The notes under the pieces are model-generated. The model ran no database searches and was not told where the DNA came from. It was given only the letters and a program-made list of their open reading frames with translations. This document shows positions 1 through 8,859 of a stretch of 64,000 nucleotides of DNA, one piece after another (the first letter of the stretch is position 1; each line of letters opens with the position of its first letter). A program made the position numbers and the translations under genes. The stretch comes from Schaalia sp. JY-X169 (GTDB lineage Bacteria > Actinomycetota > Actinomycetes > Actinomycetales > Actinomycetaceae): positions 1,302,001 through 1,366,000 of the forward strand of contig NZ_CP059675.1 in assembly GCF_014069575.1 (NCBI RefSeq), given 5' to 3'.

Positions 1-1
1 T

Positions 2-424
2 GATTCCAGAGTTCGGAAGTTACCCGACCAACTCACTGGGCTCCTGGCGGTCGAGGTCGCAGTGCTCATACTCGTCTCTCCCTGGACAATTGGTGTTGCG
101 TCGCAGTGGTTCCTGCCGATAGTCGCAGGGGCCGTCGTTTGGACTCTGCCATTGGCAGTTGGTCAAAGACTTGGACAAGTGGGGCTGGGGGATGTCAAGT
201 TAGCTCCGGTGCTGGGAGCAGCCCTAGCAACATGCTCCTTTCGCGTGGCCCTTCTTGGACTAGCCGCCGCGTTTGTGGCAGCAGCCATCCGCGCACTGTT
301 TCTAACAGTACGCGGGGGACTCTCTAAGAGGTTCTCCTTTGGCCCCTACCTGATGGGAAGTGCACTGGGGTGCTGGGCGCTTGCGACTCTTGGACCTCTG
401 TCACCCGGCTCAAGCGGATTGTGA
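2..424 (+). CDS. Type IV prepilin peptidase, C-terminal part (A24 family)
   Basis: The frame is open from base 2, so the gene begins upstream of the window. Prepilin peptidases are membrane aspartyl proteases that cleave (and often methylate) prepilins. The visible part has a DSRVRKLP segment near the start, matching the first catalytic Asp region, then GLGDVKL, the family GxGD motif with the second Asp, and a late FGPYL. Hydrophobic segments lie between them. Both catalytic Asp are therefore present. It ends 12 bases before aroC. Family assignment rests on the motifs; the substrate (tad/flp-type or competence pilins) cannot be seen here. Confidence 0.75.
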   Translation, partial: DSRVRKLPDQLTGLLAVEVAVLILVSPWTIGVASQWFLPIVAGAVVWTLPLAVGQRLGQVGLGDVKLAPVLGAALATCSFRVALLGLAAAFVAAAIRALFLTVRGGLSKRFSFGPYLMGSALGCWALATLGPLSPGSSGL

Positions 425-436
425 AAAGCTGGGTCC

Positions 437-1672
437 ATGCTGAAATGGACAACTGCTGGAGAATCACACGGTCCCGCTTTGGTCGCTTCTCTGGAGGGCG
501 CACCTGCAGGGATACTTGTAAGTACCGCTTTGATTGCGGAGGCGCTCGCTGAACGCCGACTAGGTTATGGTCGTGGGCCGAGGCAACAGTTTGAGAAGGA
601 CCGCGTCGATATCCTCACTGGTGTTCGCCATGGCCGCACAACCGGAGCACCAATCACCATCGTCATTCACAATTCCGAGTGGCCAAAGTGGGAGGCCGTG
701 ATGAGCGCTGATCCGGTACCACAAGAAGCTCTTCTTGTAGATGCTGGACGTGGTGATGTTCGGGAGATGGCGCGGAACAAACCGCTGACACGCCCTCGTC
801 CCGGGCACGCCGACCTAGCAGGTGTTCTTTCTTACCGGCAGGAGGACGCAAGGAACATCCTGGAACGCGCATCCGCGCGAGAGACGGCTGCACGCGTCGC
901 TCTTGGCGCAGTAGCAAAACAGCTTCTTCATCAAGTCTGCGGTACCGAGATCGTCTCCCACGTTGTGAGCATTGGGCAAGCAAGCGTACGAGCAGTCCCA
1001 CTTCCCACCCCCGCAGACTACGACCAGTTGCGCGCTTCTCCAGTCCGCACCCTAGGGGCGAGGGCGGAAGAGGCCTTCATCAAAGCTATCGATGAGGCGG
1101 AAGAAAACCAGGAAACCATTGGCGGAGTTGCCGAAGTGATCGCGTACAACGTCCCCGTGGGACTCGGTTCTCACGTGTCATCAGACAGGAAGCTGGACGC
1201 GGCGATCGCGTGGGCCCTGATGAGTATCCAGTCTGCGAAGGCCGTGGAAATTGGTGAGGGCTTCGAGACTGTTGCGAGTCCCGGTTCGGCTGCTCACGAC
1301 GAGATAGTGCGCCAGGATGGCGCCATCACCCGTTCCTCGAATAGGGCCGGGGGAATCGAGGGGGGAACCTCAAACGGTCAGCCTATCGTTGCAAGGGTTG
1401 GCTTCAAACCAATCTCCACTGTGCCCAGGGCTCTTCCTTCAGTTGATCTTGCAACCGGTGAGGCGAGCTCCGCTTTCCACCAGCGATCGGACACTTGCCA
1501 GGTAGTTCCGGGCGCTGTCATTGCCGAAGCAATGGTTGCCCTCGTCCTCGCACAGGCACTCACTGACCGTTTTGGCGGGGCGTCCGTCGAAGAGGTACGC
1601 GCCCAGTTCGACCTCCAGGAGGCATACGTCAGTAGCAGACTTCGCATCAAGCAGGAGGGTGAAAGCAGTTGA
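437..1672 (+). CDS. aroC: Chorismate synthase
   Basis: Makes chorismate from 5-enolpyruvylshikimate-3-phosphate with reduced FMN, the last common step of aromatic amino acid synthesis. The 411 residues show the family signatures GESHG (residues 8-12), GRGDVREMA, SARETAARV and the GGTSNGQP region near 305. Length fits actinobacterial AroC. Start ATG begins MLKWTTAGESHG, as in homologues; the upstream ribosome site is weak. The stop overlaps the TTG start of the fused aroKB gene, so the two are translationally coupled. Confidence 0.95.
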   Translation: MLKWTTAGESHGPALVASLEGAPAGILVSTALIAEALAERRLGYGRGPRQQFEKDRVDILTGVRHGRTTGAPITIVIHNSEWPKWEAVMSADPVPQEALLVDAGRGDVREMARNKPLTRPRPGHADLAGVLSYRQEDARNILERASARETAARVALGAVAKQLLHQVCGTEIVSHVVSIGQASVRAVPLPTPADYDQLRASPVRTLGARAEEAFIKAIDEAEENQETIGGVAEVIAYNVPVGLGSHVSSDRKLDAAIAWALMSIQSAKAVEIGEGFETVASPGSAAHDEIVRQDGAITRSSNRAGGIEGGTSNGQPIVARVGFKPISTVPRALPSVDLATGEASSAFHQRSDTCQVVPGAVIAEAMVALVLAQALTDRFGGASVEEVRAQFDLQEAYVSSRLRIKQEGESS

Positions 1673-3273
1673 TAGCACAGCTCCCCACAAGTCAACCCTG
1701 GTATCTGATTGGTCTCCCCGGGAGTGGGAAGTCAAAAGTGGGCCGAATTCTTGGCGCAACGTTGCGCGTGCCGCATATCGACATTGACGCGGAGATAGAG
1801 CGTACCTCCGGGAAGACCATCAGCGAGATCTTCTCGGGGGAGGGCGAAGCAGCGTTTCGGCAGCAGGAAGCCAAAGCGATCCTCGCAACCGCTGGTCAAC
1901 CCGGCGTGTTCTCGCTTGGCGGAGGATGCGTTGAGACCCCGGAAGTCCGTGATTTTCTTCGCGACCAGACGGTGATTTGGATTGAAGCGCACCATCGTGA
2001 GCTACTGGCAAGGGTTTCACGCAACACGAGACGCCCACTGCTGGTGGACAACCCCGAGCAGAAGCTTCTGGACCTGACGGAGCGCCGCAGCCCCCTCTAC
2101 CGTGAGGTTGCCACGTGCACAGCCCAGTCTACTTCCGGCCCCCCCGACGAGGTCGTGCGTCAGATCTTGCGCCGACTTCTTGAGTGGGACTTCGTCTCCG
2201 TCAGGGGCACCCACAGATATAACGTCATAACAGGGAGCGGTGTATCGGAGCTTCTGGCCGGGTATATTCCAGCGGACGCTACGAAGGCGCTGCTCGTCGT
2301 CCCGGACGCCCTTGCCAATCAGGCATCCCACATTGAGAGCATTCTGCGCGGGGCAGGCCTTGAAGTCCATGTCTTCGCACACAGGGACGGAGAGACCGCT
2401 AAGGACCTTGGGACGTTATCCCGCGCTTGGGACATGCTTGGGAAAGCTCGCATCGGAAGAAGAGACCTAGTCGTCACATTTGGCGGCGGAGTGAGCACAG
2501 ACCTGGGCGGTTTCGTGGCTGCCACATGGTTGCGTGGGGTTCCAGTCATCCATCTTCCCACTACGCTACTCGCAATGGTCGACGCCTCAATCGGCGGCAA
2601 AACGGGGATAGACACCCCCGCGGGAAAGAACCTCGTCGGCGCCTTCTACGATCCTCTAGCCGTGCTGGTTGATTTGGACAGCCTCGTCACGCTGCCACAG
2701 AGTGAGTACACCGCGGGCCTCGCAGAGGTAATAAAAACCGGCCTCATCGAAGACCCAGAAATCCTCCGGATCATAGAAGACAATCCGCGTATTGGGGACG
2801 TCGCATGGGCAGCCAGTGAAGGCATGGATACGGTCGCGGAAATCGTCCAGCGTTCCATCGCTGTGAAGGCAAGAATTGTCAGCGCGGACCGCCTTGAAGG
2901 TGGACTCAGGGAGACGCTCAACTACGGTCACACCATGGGACACGCTATTGAACGTGCAGAGAACTACGGCATGCGCCACGGCGAAGCAGTGGCAATCGGG
3001 TGCATCTTCGCGGCGCACCTCGGCGTGGAGTTGGGCCTGATCAACGCTGAGACTGCACACAAACACGAGCTGCTCTTTGAGTCGGTAGGGTTGCCGACTC
3101 GATATCGCGGTAACCTCTCGGTTCTCATGGAAGGTTTGGCCACGGACAAGAAGGCACGGCAGGGTAAACTGCGTTTCGTCTTGCTCAGTGCAGGTACCCA
3201 CCCTGCGGTACAAGAGGTCACAAACGACACCGTCGTCCGCGTGGCTACACTCCTTGAAATGGAGGAAAGATGA
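1669..3273 (+). CDS. aroKB: Fused shikimate kinase / 3-dehydroquinate synthase
   Basis: One 534-residue protein carries two pathway enzymes. Residues about 1-165 are shikimate kinase: Walker A GLPGSGKS (15-22), DID (38-40), FR (63-64), GGG (84-86) and RRPLL, so the kinase looks active. From about 170 to the end is 3-dehydroquinate synthase, with the NAD and metal region GGGVSTDLGG and the block LPTTLLAMVDASIGGKTG. Combined length equals the sum of the two separate enzymes. The start is TTG in a TTGA overlap with aroC, preceded by GGAGGG. AroK-AroB fusions are known in some Actinobacteria such as bifidobacteria. Confidence 0.93.
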   Translation: MIAQLPTSQPWYLIGLPGSGKSKVGRILGATLRVPHIDIDAEIERTSGKTISEIFSGEGEAAFRQQEAKAILATAGQPGVFSLGGGCVETPEVRDFLRDQTVIWIEAHHRELLARVSRNTRRPLLVDNPEQKLLDLTERRSPLYREVATCTAQSTSGPPDEVVRQILRRLLEWDFVSVRGTHRYNVITGSGVSELLAGYIPADATKALLVVPDALANQASHIESILRGAGLEVHVFAHRDGETAKDLGTLSRAWDMLGKARIGRRDLVVTFGGGVSTDLGGFVAATWLRGVPVIHLPTTLLAMVDASIGGKTGIDTPAGKNLVGAFYDPLAVLVDLDSLVTLPQSEYTAGLAEVIKTGLIEDPEILRIIEDNPRIGDVAWAASEGMDTVAEIVQRSIAVKARIVSADRLEGGLRETLNYGHTMGHAIERAENYGMRHGEAVAIGCIFAAHLGVELGLINAETAHKHELLFESVGLPTRYRGNLSVLMEGLATDKKARQGKLRFVLLSAGTHPAVQEVTNDTVVRVATLLEMEER

Positions 3274-3827
3274 GTTCGTTCCCCGTCCTCGTAATACTGG
3301 GAGCCTCCGGATCCGGCAAGTCCGCAGTGGCTGATGCACTTGGACGAAGGCTTGAGCTGCGCGTCGTTGAGGTGGAAGCAATGGTGGCGGAGCGGGCAGG
3401 AGTTCCATTGGGAGAGATGATGACGGACTCTCCTGAGGATGCCCTTGAAGCCTTGGCCGTGGCATCCCAGGACGTGCTCGCCGAGGGCGGTCCCGGAGCG
3501 GGGGCGATTGTCGTGCTCAGTCCTTCCGCGGTTCTGAACCCCGGGGTAATGGTGGCTTTAGAAGCGGCCAAAGCCGCGGGAACCAAGGTCACTGCCCTAC
3601 GCGCATCACTGTCCTCACTGGTTCGCAGAAACGGTTTGGATGCTATTCGTCCAACCAACCTGGGCACTCCGCGAGCGTGGTTTAGGACGCAGTTAGCCAC
3701 TCTAGAGGAGGCGTACTCGAAAGTGGCAGACGTTTGGTGCGATACTGATACCTGCGATAGCGCCATGGCCGCGCGGTTAATCGCAGCAGACCTCGGGTTT
3801 TCCTTCCCTGCAAGGATGCCTGACTAA
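3270..3827 (+). CDS. Degenerate shikimate-kinase-like P-loop protein
   Basis: A 185-residue protein that keeps Walker A (GASGSGKS, residues 11-18) and aligns by eye with shikimate kinase over its whole length, including RNGLDAIRP in place of the lid motif RPLL and EEAYSKVAD in place of the late RxPLYxExA. It has lost the substrate residues: DxD is VEVE, the FR pair is absent and the GGG motif is absent. It probably binds a nucleotide but is unlikely to phosphorylate shikimate. ATG overlaps the aroKB stop (ATGA) with a GGAGGAAAG ribosome site, so it is coupled to an intact kinase. Function is unknown. Confidence 0.7.
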   Translation: MSSFPVLVILGASGSGKSAVADALGRRLELRVVEVEAMVAERAGVPLGEMMTDSPEDALEALAVASQDVLAEGGPGAGAIVVLSPSAVLNPGVMVALEAAKAAGTKVTALRASLSSLVRRNGLDAIRPTNLGTPRAWFRTQLATLEEAYSKVADVWCDTDTCDSAMAARLIAADLGFSFPARMPD

Positions 3828-3843
3828 CCAGAAAGTAGTACCC

Positions 3844-4407
3844 GTGGCAACAACGAACGACCTCAAGAACGGCATGATCCTCGTCATTGACGGAAACCTC
3901 TGGCAAGTGGTCGAATTCCAACACGTCAAGCCAGGTAAGGGCCCTGCTTTCGTTCGCACCAAGATCCGCAATGTGCTCTCGGGCAAGACCGTCGATAAGA
4001 CGTTCAACGCTGGACTGAAAGTTGAGACGGCGACGGTCGATCGCCGTGACATGACGTACCTGTACCACGACGGTGAAGACTTCGTCTTCATGGATGATTC
4101 CACGTATGAGCAGATACCACTGTCAGCAGCGATCGTTGGGGATGCCGCAAACTACTTGACTGACAACCAGAGGGCGGTTGTTGCGTTCCATGGTGACCAG
4201 GTGCTTTCCGTCGAACTACCCGCAACTGTGACCCTGCGCATCACGCACACCGAGCCAGGTCTCCAGGGAGACCGCTCGTCTGCAGGCACCAAGCCCGCAA
4301 CGATTGAAACGGGATTTGAGATTCAGGTTCCGCTCTACATGGATGAAGACACTCTGATCAAAGTTGATACACGGACGGGCGCATTTGCCGGTCGTGTAAA
4401 CGAGTAG
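3844..4407 (+). CDS. efp: Translation elongation factor P
   Basis: Relieves ribosomes stalled on consecutive prolines. The 187 residues comprise the KOW-like N domain and two OB domains, with typical C-terminal sequence ([13 protein letters not shown]). The tip loop is PGKGP (residues 30-34), with Lys32 at the position modified in E. coli. A PGKGP loop is the hallmark of the actinobacterial subfamily that works without modification, which fits the absence of epmA or ymfI nearby. Start is GTG at 3844 with AGAAAG upstream. It is followed after 16 bases by nusB, the common actinobacterial order. Confidence 0.96.
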   Translation: MATTNDLKNGMILVIDGNLWQVVEFQHVKPGKGPAFVRTKIRNVLSGKTVDKTFNAGLKVETATVDRRDMTYLYHDGEDFVFMDDSTYEQIPLSAAIVGDAANYLTDNQRAVVAFHGDQVLSVELPATVTLRITHTEPGLQGDRSSAGTKPATIETGFEIQVPLYMDEDTLIKVDTRTGAFAGRVNE

Positions 4408-4423
4408 CAGGACGGGCAGCGCC

Positions 4424-4975
4424 GTGGCACATGACAGAGGGCGGTTCACTTCGCGCACCAAGGCACGAAAGAGGGCTGCCGAGGTTCTCTATGAAGCCGA
4501 CCAGAAGAGGGTCGTTGCTTCTCCAAGTGATCTTCTGAGTCTTCTTGAGGAGCGGAAGGAGTTCACGTCCGCCCCCTCGCCGCTGCCCGCATACTCGGTT
4601 GAGATTATTGAGGGTGTCGCGTCGGCTCTTCCGCAAGTCGATGACCTTCTTAATCAACATGCCAAGGGAGCGGGGATCGACCGGTTACCCGCCGTAGATC
4701 TTGCAGTCTTGCGGGTGGCCGTCTGGGAGATGCTTCACAACTCAGAGGAAGTCCCACGGATCACAGCCATTGACGAGGCCGTTTCCGTTGTCAAGCAGAT
4801 TTCTACCGACGCTTCCCCCGCCTATGTGAATGCCGTCCTTGATGCGGTGCGCTTGCATCTCGATAGGGACGAGGTCGCCACAGCTTCGCCAGCTACTTCT
4901 GATTTTGAAGAAAAGACCCCGAAACAGGAAGTGGAGACGGAGTTCGACCTCGATGAGCTGCTCGACGAGTACTAG
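4424..4975 (+). CDS. nusB: Transcription antitermination factor NusB
   Basis: All-helical RNA-binding protein that joins NusE (S10) on boxA of rRNA leaders. The 183 residues show the N-terminal RxxAxxxLYxADQ pattern, the middle DLLNQHAKG and DRLPAVDLAVLRVAVWEML regions, and a late PAYVNAVLDAV, all family landmarks. A charged tail of about 40 residues follows the fold, common in Actinobacteria. Start is GTG at 4424, 16 bases after efp. In many relatives the pyrimidine genes follow; here the next gene is mihF. Confidence 0.93.
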   Translation: MAHDRGRFTSRTKARKRAAEVLYEADQKRVVASPSDLLSLLEERKEFTSAPSPLPAYSVEIIEGVASALPQVDDLLNQHAKGAGIDRLPAVDLAVLRVAVWEMLHNSEEVPRITAIDEAVSVVKQISTDASPAYVNAVLDAVRLHLDRDEVATASPATSDFEEKTPKQEVETEFDLDELLDEY

Positions 4976-5076
4976 TTCTTATCCCACCTGTGGGTTTACG
5001 CTCTGATTCCACACGCGAAGGCGGACTCTGCCCTAGAGTAAATGCAGTTATGAAACATTCTTTGGGGAGATAGATT

Positions 5077-5391
5077 ATGCCGCTTCCAGAACTTACGGCC
5101 CAGCAGCGTGAAGACGCACTAGAGAAGGCTACGGCGGCAAGACGCCGTCGAGCTGAAGTTAAGGTGGGCCTGAAGAGTCGGAACATTTCCTTGGGACAGT
5201 TCTTTGAACTGGCAGACGAGGATGAGGCGCTTGCGAAGATGCGCGCGAAGTCTCTCCTTGAGTCCCTACCTCGCGTCGGTGTGCACAGGTCCGCCCTGAT
5301 AATGGATGAGATCGGGATTTCTAAGACTCGACGTGTGCGCGGGTTAGGAAGAGTGCAACGCGAGGCTCTTCTCGACATGTTCGGGAACTAG
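5077..5391 (+). CDS. mihF: Actinobacterial integration host factor (mIHF)
   Basis: A 104-residue nucleoid protein that binds and bends DNA, unrelated to HU/IHF of Proteobacteria. The family pattern is clear: PLPELT and ALEKATAARRRRAEVK near the N terminus, a long helix, then LPRVG and the helix-two-turn-helix end GISKTRRVRGLG. The start ATG has GGGGAGATAGATT upstream. It precedes gmk, the usual mihF-gmk-rpoZ order. The gap from nusB is 101 bases and probably carries its own promoter. Confidence 0.93.
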   Translation: MPLPELTAQQREDALEKATAARRRRAEVKVGLKSRNISLGQFFELADEDEALAKMRAKSLLESLPRVGVHRSALIMDEIGISKTRRVRGLGRVQREALLDMFGN

Positions 5392-5476
5392 CCCGCACGA
5401 ACTGCTTCGCGAATCCAGAAAGTGACGAGGACCGCAACGGTTTTTCACCTGAGAACTTTTGTGCAATCGTTGGGAT

Positions 5477-6034
5477 ATGAAACCCGCTCCACTCTTTGTT
5501 GTCGCTGGCCCTACCGCAGTTGGCAAAGGCACAGTTGTGGCCGCACTGAGAAGTAGACACCCCGATCTGCCACTGTCAGTTTCAGCGACGACTCGTGATC
5601 CGAGGCCGGGGGAAGTAAGCGGAGTCGACTACTTCTTTGTGTCTGATGGTGAGTTCGACAGGATGGTAGACAGGGGCGAGTTCTTAGAGTGGGCGGTAGT
5701 GCACAGTATTCATCGCTACGGGACACCCGCCGCATGGGTTGAAGAACAACGAAGCGCTGGCAGACCAGTTCTGCTGGAGTTGGACCTTGCTGGCGCACGC
5801 CAAGTCAAACGAAAAATCCCCGATGCCGTCTTGATCTTCATCGCTCCTCCTGCTTGGGAAGATCTGCAAAGACGTCTTGTCTCTCGAGGAACAGAAACCC
5901 TAGAGGAACAGTCTCGACGCCTTCGCACAGCGCGCGATGAGATGGCGGCCTCGGGGGAGTTCAATGTGGTTTTGGTAAACCATGACGTCGATCGCACAGC
6001 TGCGGAACTGGCCCAGGTCATGGGGCTGAACTAG
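5477..6034 (+). CDS. gmk: Guanylate kinase
   Basis: Phosphorylates GMP to GDP. About 185 residues with P-loop GPTAVGKGTV near residue 13, the GMP-binding TTRDPRPGE and VDYFFVS, and FLEWAVVHSIHRYGTP, all standard. I chose ATG 5477 (MKPAPLFVVAGPT) over the GTG at 5459 because it fits family length; there is no strong ribosome site and AATCGT lies at -12 to -7, so a leaderless transcript is possible. It is followed by rpoZ. Confidence 0.92.
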   Translation: MKPAPLFVVAGPTAVGKGTVVAALRSRHPDLPLSVSATTRDPRPGEVSGVDYFFVSDGEFDRMVDRGEFLEWAVVHSIHRYGTPAAWVEEQRSAGRPVLLELDLAGARQVKRKIPDAVLIFIAPPAWEDLQRRLVSRGTETLEEQSRRLRTARDEMAASGEFNVVLVNHDVDRTAAELAQVMGLN

Positions 6035-6103
6035 AATAGTGCGGGTATGTGGGCGAACGCCCTAGTGACAAACCTGCTCCGTAGCGGGCAAGAGGAGAAA
6101 TAC

Positions 6104-6370
6104 ATGTCGGGAATTGTGGCCCAGCCAGAAGGTATCACCTACCCGCCGATCGACGAGCTGCTCGAACGTGCTGACTCAAAGTACGCCCTCGTCATTCTTG
6201 CGGCCAAGCGCGCCCGTCAGATCAACTCTTACCGGATGCAGCTGGACTCCAACATGATTCAGTCTGTTGGCCCAGTTGTCCCCTTTGAAGCCGACGATAA
6301 GGCTCTAGCAATCTCCCTACGCGAAATCGTGGAAGACAAGTTGGAACTTGGACGCAACGAAGAAGCGTAG
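6104..6370 (+). CDS. rpoZ: RNA polymerase omega subunit
   Basis: Small subunit that binds the beta-prime C terminus and helps polymerase assembly. From ATG 6104 the protein is 88 residues and starts [15 protein letters not shown]; it contains [27 protein letters not shown], split here as [13 protein letters not shown] then [14 protein letters not shown], the conserved core. An AGAGGAGAAATAC ribosome site decides this start over the ATG at 6047. A TAGAAT hexamer at 6032-6037 may be its promoter. It overlaps the start of coaBC by 23 bases. Confidence 0.93.
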   Translation: MSGIVAQPEGITYPPIDELLERADSKYALVILAAKRARQINSYRMQLDSNMIQSVGPVVPFEADDKALAISLREIVEDKLELGRNEEA

Positions 6371-7616
6371 TACAGCGCCTGTCGCGATTGTCGGCGTCGG
6401 CGGTGGGATAGCCGCCTATAAGGTCGGCTATCTTGTGCGCTTCTTGCGCAAAGAGGGGTGGGAAGTGCACGTTCTTCCCACCCGGTCAGCTTTGCGGTTT
6501 GTCGGTGAGCCAACCTGGCGTGAGCTTTCTGAAAACCCGGTGACAACCGACGTGTTTTCGCCAGAGGGTCCCGGACATATTCACCTTGCAAATCGGGCTG
6601 ATCTGATCGTTGTCGCGCCAGCCACAGCCAACATTATTGCCAAGATCCGTGTCGGCATCGCCGATGACATGCTGACAACCACCATTGCTGCAAGTGCGGC
6701 CCCTCTGGTCCTAGCCCCTGCTATGCACACACAAATGTGGGAGAGTGCAGCCACGCAAGAGAACATAGCTGTGCTGCAGGCGCGGGGCGTTCACGTCATC
6801 AAACCTGAGTCTGGGTCCCTATCCTCAGGGGACGAGGGGCTTGGCAGACTACCTGACCCCGAAGCCATCGGTGCCGATGCATTGCGTATCTGGGAACAGA
6901 CCCAATCTGGGTCGCACGCGAGCCAATCTGAGAGAGAGCTTGCGCTCTCTGGCCGCAGGGTAGTCATTACGGCTGGAGGCACGCAGGAACCCATTGACCC
7001 AGTTAGGTACGTGGGAAACAGATCGTCGGGAACGCAGGGGATTTCCCTTGTCAATGCTGCACTCGACCAGGGTGCCGAAGTGACTCTGATCGCCGCGGCT
7101 ATGAGTGCAGCCATTCCCATCCACCCAAGTCTCACCGTGGTTCACGCGGCCACGGCAAGCGATTTGGCAACAAGTGTGCGCTCGGAGGTCGGTCACTCCG
7201 ATGCCCTGATCATGGCTGCGGCAGTCGCCGATTTTACGCCGATCAGTGTCTCTGATGAGAAGATCAAGAAGACTGCAACCACTGAAGAACTTGTGTTAAC
7301 CCTGCACCGTACAGAGGACATACTCGCTTCAGTAGCCAAGTCACCACAGAGGCCGTCCGCCCTCATCGGTTTTGGCGCGGAAACCGGCAGCCGCGCCCAG
7401 GTTGAGCACCTTGGATCCCGCAAAGCCCGGGCAAAGGGGTGCGACCTATTGGCGGTAAACCAGGTCGGTAACGGAATCGGATTCGGCGACGTACCCAACA
7501 CCCTGGTGTATTTTGATGCTGCCGGTGAGATAGTCGGTGAAACCAGCGGGTCAAAAGACCAGGTTGCCGCAGATTTGATCTCTCGTGTGGCAGAGCTCTT
7601 GCGAAAGAAGGACTAA
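6348..7616 (+). CDS. coaBC: Bifunctional phosphopantothenoylcysteine decarboxylase/synthetase
   Basis: Two steps of coenzyme A synthesis in one 422-residue protein. CoaC (about 1-185) has the flavin fold with [10 protein letters not shown] and the catalytic-His region [10 protein letters not shown]. CoaB (about 195-422) has [20 protein letters not shown] and AAAVADF. Compared with E. coli Dfp, the PxMN motif reads PAMH (124-127) and the Cys of the active-site flap is Ser (SSGDEGLGR, 159-167). As I recall, mycobacterial CoaBC carries the same two changes, so this is probably a lineage form rather than decay. The start TTG lies inside rpoZ. Confidence 0.92.
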   Translation: MDATKKRSTAPVAIVGVGGGIAAYKVGYLVRFLRKEGWEVHVLPTRSALRFVGEPTWRELSENPVTTDVFSPEGPGHIHLANRADLIVVAPATANIIAKIRVGIADDMLTTTIAASAAPLVLAPAMHTQMWESAATQENIAVLQARGVHVIKPESGSLSSGDEGLGRLPDPEAIGADALRIWEQTQSGSHASQSERELALSGRRVVITAGGTQEPIDPVRYVGNRSSGTQGISLVNAALDQGAEVTLIAAAMSAAIPIHPSLTVVHAATASDLATSVRSEVGHSDALIMAAAVADFTPISVSDEKIKKTATTEELVLTLHRTEDILASVAKSPQRPSALIGFGAETGSRAQVEHLGSRKARAKGCDLLAVNQVGNGIGFGDVPNTLVYFDAAGEIVGETSGSKDQVAADLISRVAELLRKKD

Positions 7617-7618
7617 TT

Positions 7619-8833
7619 GTGTCAATAGGGGAACTTCGCCCGTTCACTTCCGAGTCTGTAACGGAAGGGCACCCAGACAAGCTTTGTGATCGAGTCTCCG
7701 ACGCGATTCTTGATGAGATTCTTGACCAGGACAGAGCTGCTCGCGTTGCTGTTGAGGTGGTGGCAACAAAGGGTCTCGTGCACGTGGTCGGTGAAATAAA
7801 CACGAACGCTTACGTTGAGATTCCCAATGTTGTCCGCGAAGAGATCGTCCGCATCGGCTATGACAGCCAGCAGGCAGGTTTCGACGGCAACTCCTGTGGT
7901 GTCTCTGTTGCTATCGGGCAGCAGAGCCCCGATATTTCCGGCGGTGTTAACGAGTCGTTAGAGGTTCGCGATCACCTGGCTGACGGCAGCGATCCGCGCG
8001 ATGTGCAGGGTGCTGGCGACCAGGGAATCATGTTCGGATTCGCATCCGACGAGACCCCGGATCTGATGCCGGCCCCGATTTGGCTGGCGCAAAAGCTGGC
8101 CATGCGCTTGGCTGAAGTTCGCAAGTTGGGAATCGTCGATGGCCTGCTCCCGGATGGAAAGACCCAGGTTACGCTTCTGTACGAGGGCGACCGCCCGGTA
8201 GCTGTCGACAATGTTGTTGTCTCAAGTCAACACGTTGAGAGTCTGGCGGAAGTTGACTTGCGCGACGCCATCAACTCAGAAGTCATCGACCCCGTTTTTG
8301 CGAACTGCGGTATTGCGCTTGACTTTGCGACAGCGCGCAGGATGGTCAACCCTTCCGGAAGGTTTGTGCTTGGCGGTCCGGCAGCCGACGCGGGGCTCAC
8401 CGGTCGAAAGATCATCGTGGACACCTACGGTGGTAGCGCGTCGCACGGCGGCGGTGCATTCTCCGGTAAAGACCCGTCCAAGGTGGATCGTTCGGCCTCG
8501 TACGCCGCTCGGTGGATAGCTAAGAATGTTGTTGCTTCGGGACTCGCGAAGAAGTGCAAAATCCAGTTGGCATACGCGATCGGTTCCTCCCGCCCAGTCT
8601 CGATCACGATTGATACCTACGGTACCGGCATCATTCCGGAGGTAGCGTTGGCGGCTGTCATCGAAGATGTGTTTGATCTGCGCCCCTTGGGTATCATTGA
8701 AGATCTTCGCCTACTCGATACCTCCTTGGTTCACTACCGGGACACGGCTGCTTACGGACACTTTGGTCGTCCTGGCTTTAGTTGGGAAGAAATTGACCGT
8801 ACCGAGGATCTGCTGACAGCGGCAAAGGTGTAG
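7619..8833 (+). CDS. metK: S-adenosylmethionine synthetase
   Basis: Makes S-adenosylmethionine from methionine and ATP. The 404 residues contain the N-terminal TSESVTEGHPDKLCDRVSDA (family ATP/methionine motif), GAGDQGIMFG and, late, GGGAFSGKDPSKVDRSA with the P-loop-like GGGAFSGKD. Length is normal. The start is GTG at 7619, 3 bases after the coaBC stop, with AAGGA upstream. No SAM riboswitch is visible. priA follows after 26 bases. Confidence 0.96.
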   Translation: MSIGELRPFTSESVTEGHPDKLCDRVSDAILDEILDQDRAARVAVEVVATKGLVHVVGEINTNAYVEIPNVVREEIVRIGYDSQQAGFDGNSCGVSVAIGQQSPDISGGVNESLEVRDHLADGSDPRDVQGAGDQGIMFGFASDETPDLMPAPIWLAQKLAMRLAEVRKLGIVDGLLPDGKTQVTLLYEGDRPVAVDNVVVSSQHVESLAEVDLRDAINSEVIDPVFANCGIALDFATARRMVNPSGRFVLGGPAADAGLTGRKIIVDTYGGSASHGGGAFSGKDPSKVDRSASYAARWIAKNVVASGLAKKCKIQLAYAIGSSRPVSITIDTYGTGIIPEVALAAVIEDVFDLRPLGIIEDLRLLDTSLVHYRDTAAYGHFGRPGFSWEEIDRTEDLLTAAKV

Positions 8834-8859
8834 CAACATGGGGATAGGGAGGTGGACGC

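Noticed and set aside
2656-3465. A 269-codon minus-strand open frame
   Set aside because: It lies antisense to the well-supported aroKB gene and has low-complexity sequence without homology.
6047-6103. Upstream ATG start for rpoZ
   Set aside because: Conserved omega sequence begins at 6104 behind a strong AGAGGAGA site; the added 19 residues are not family-like.
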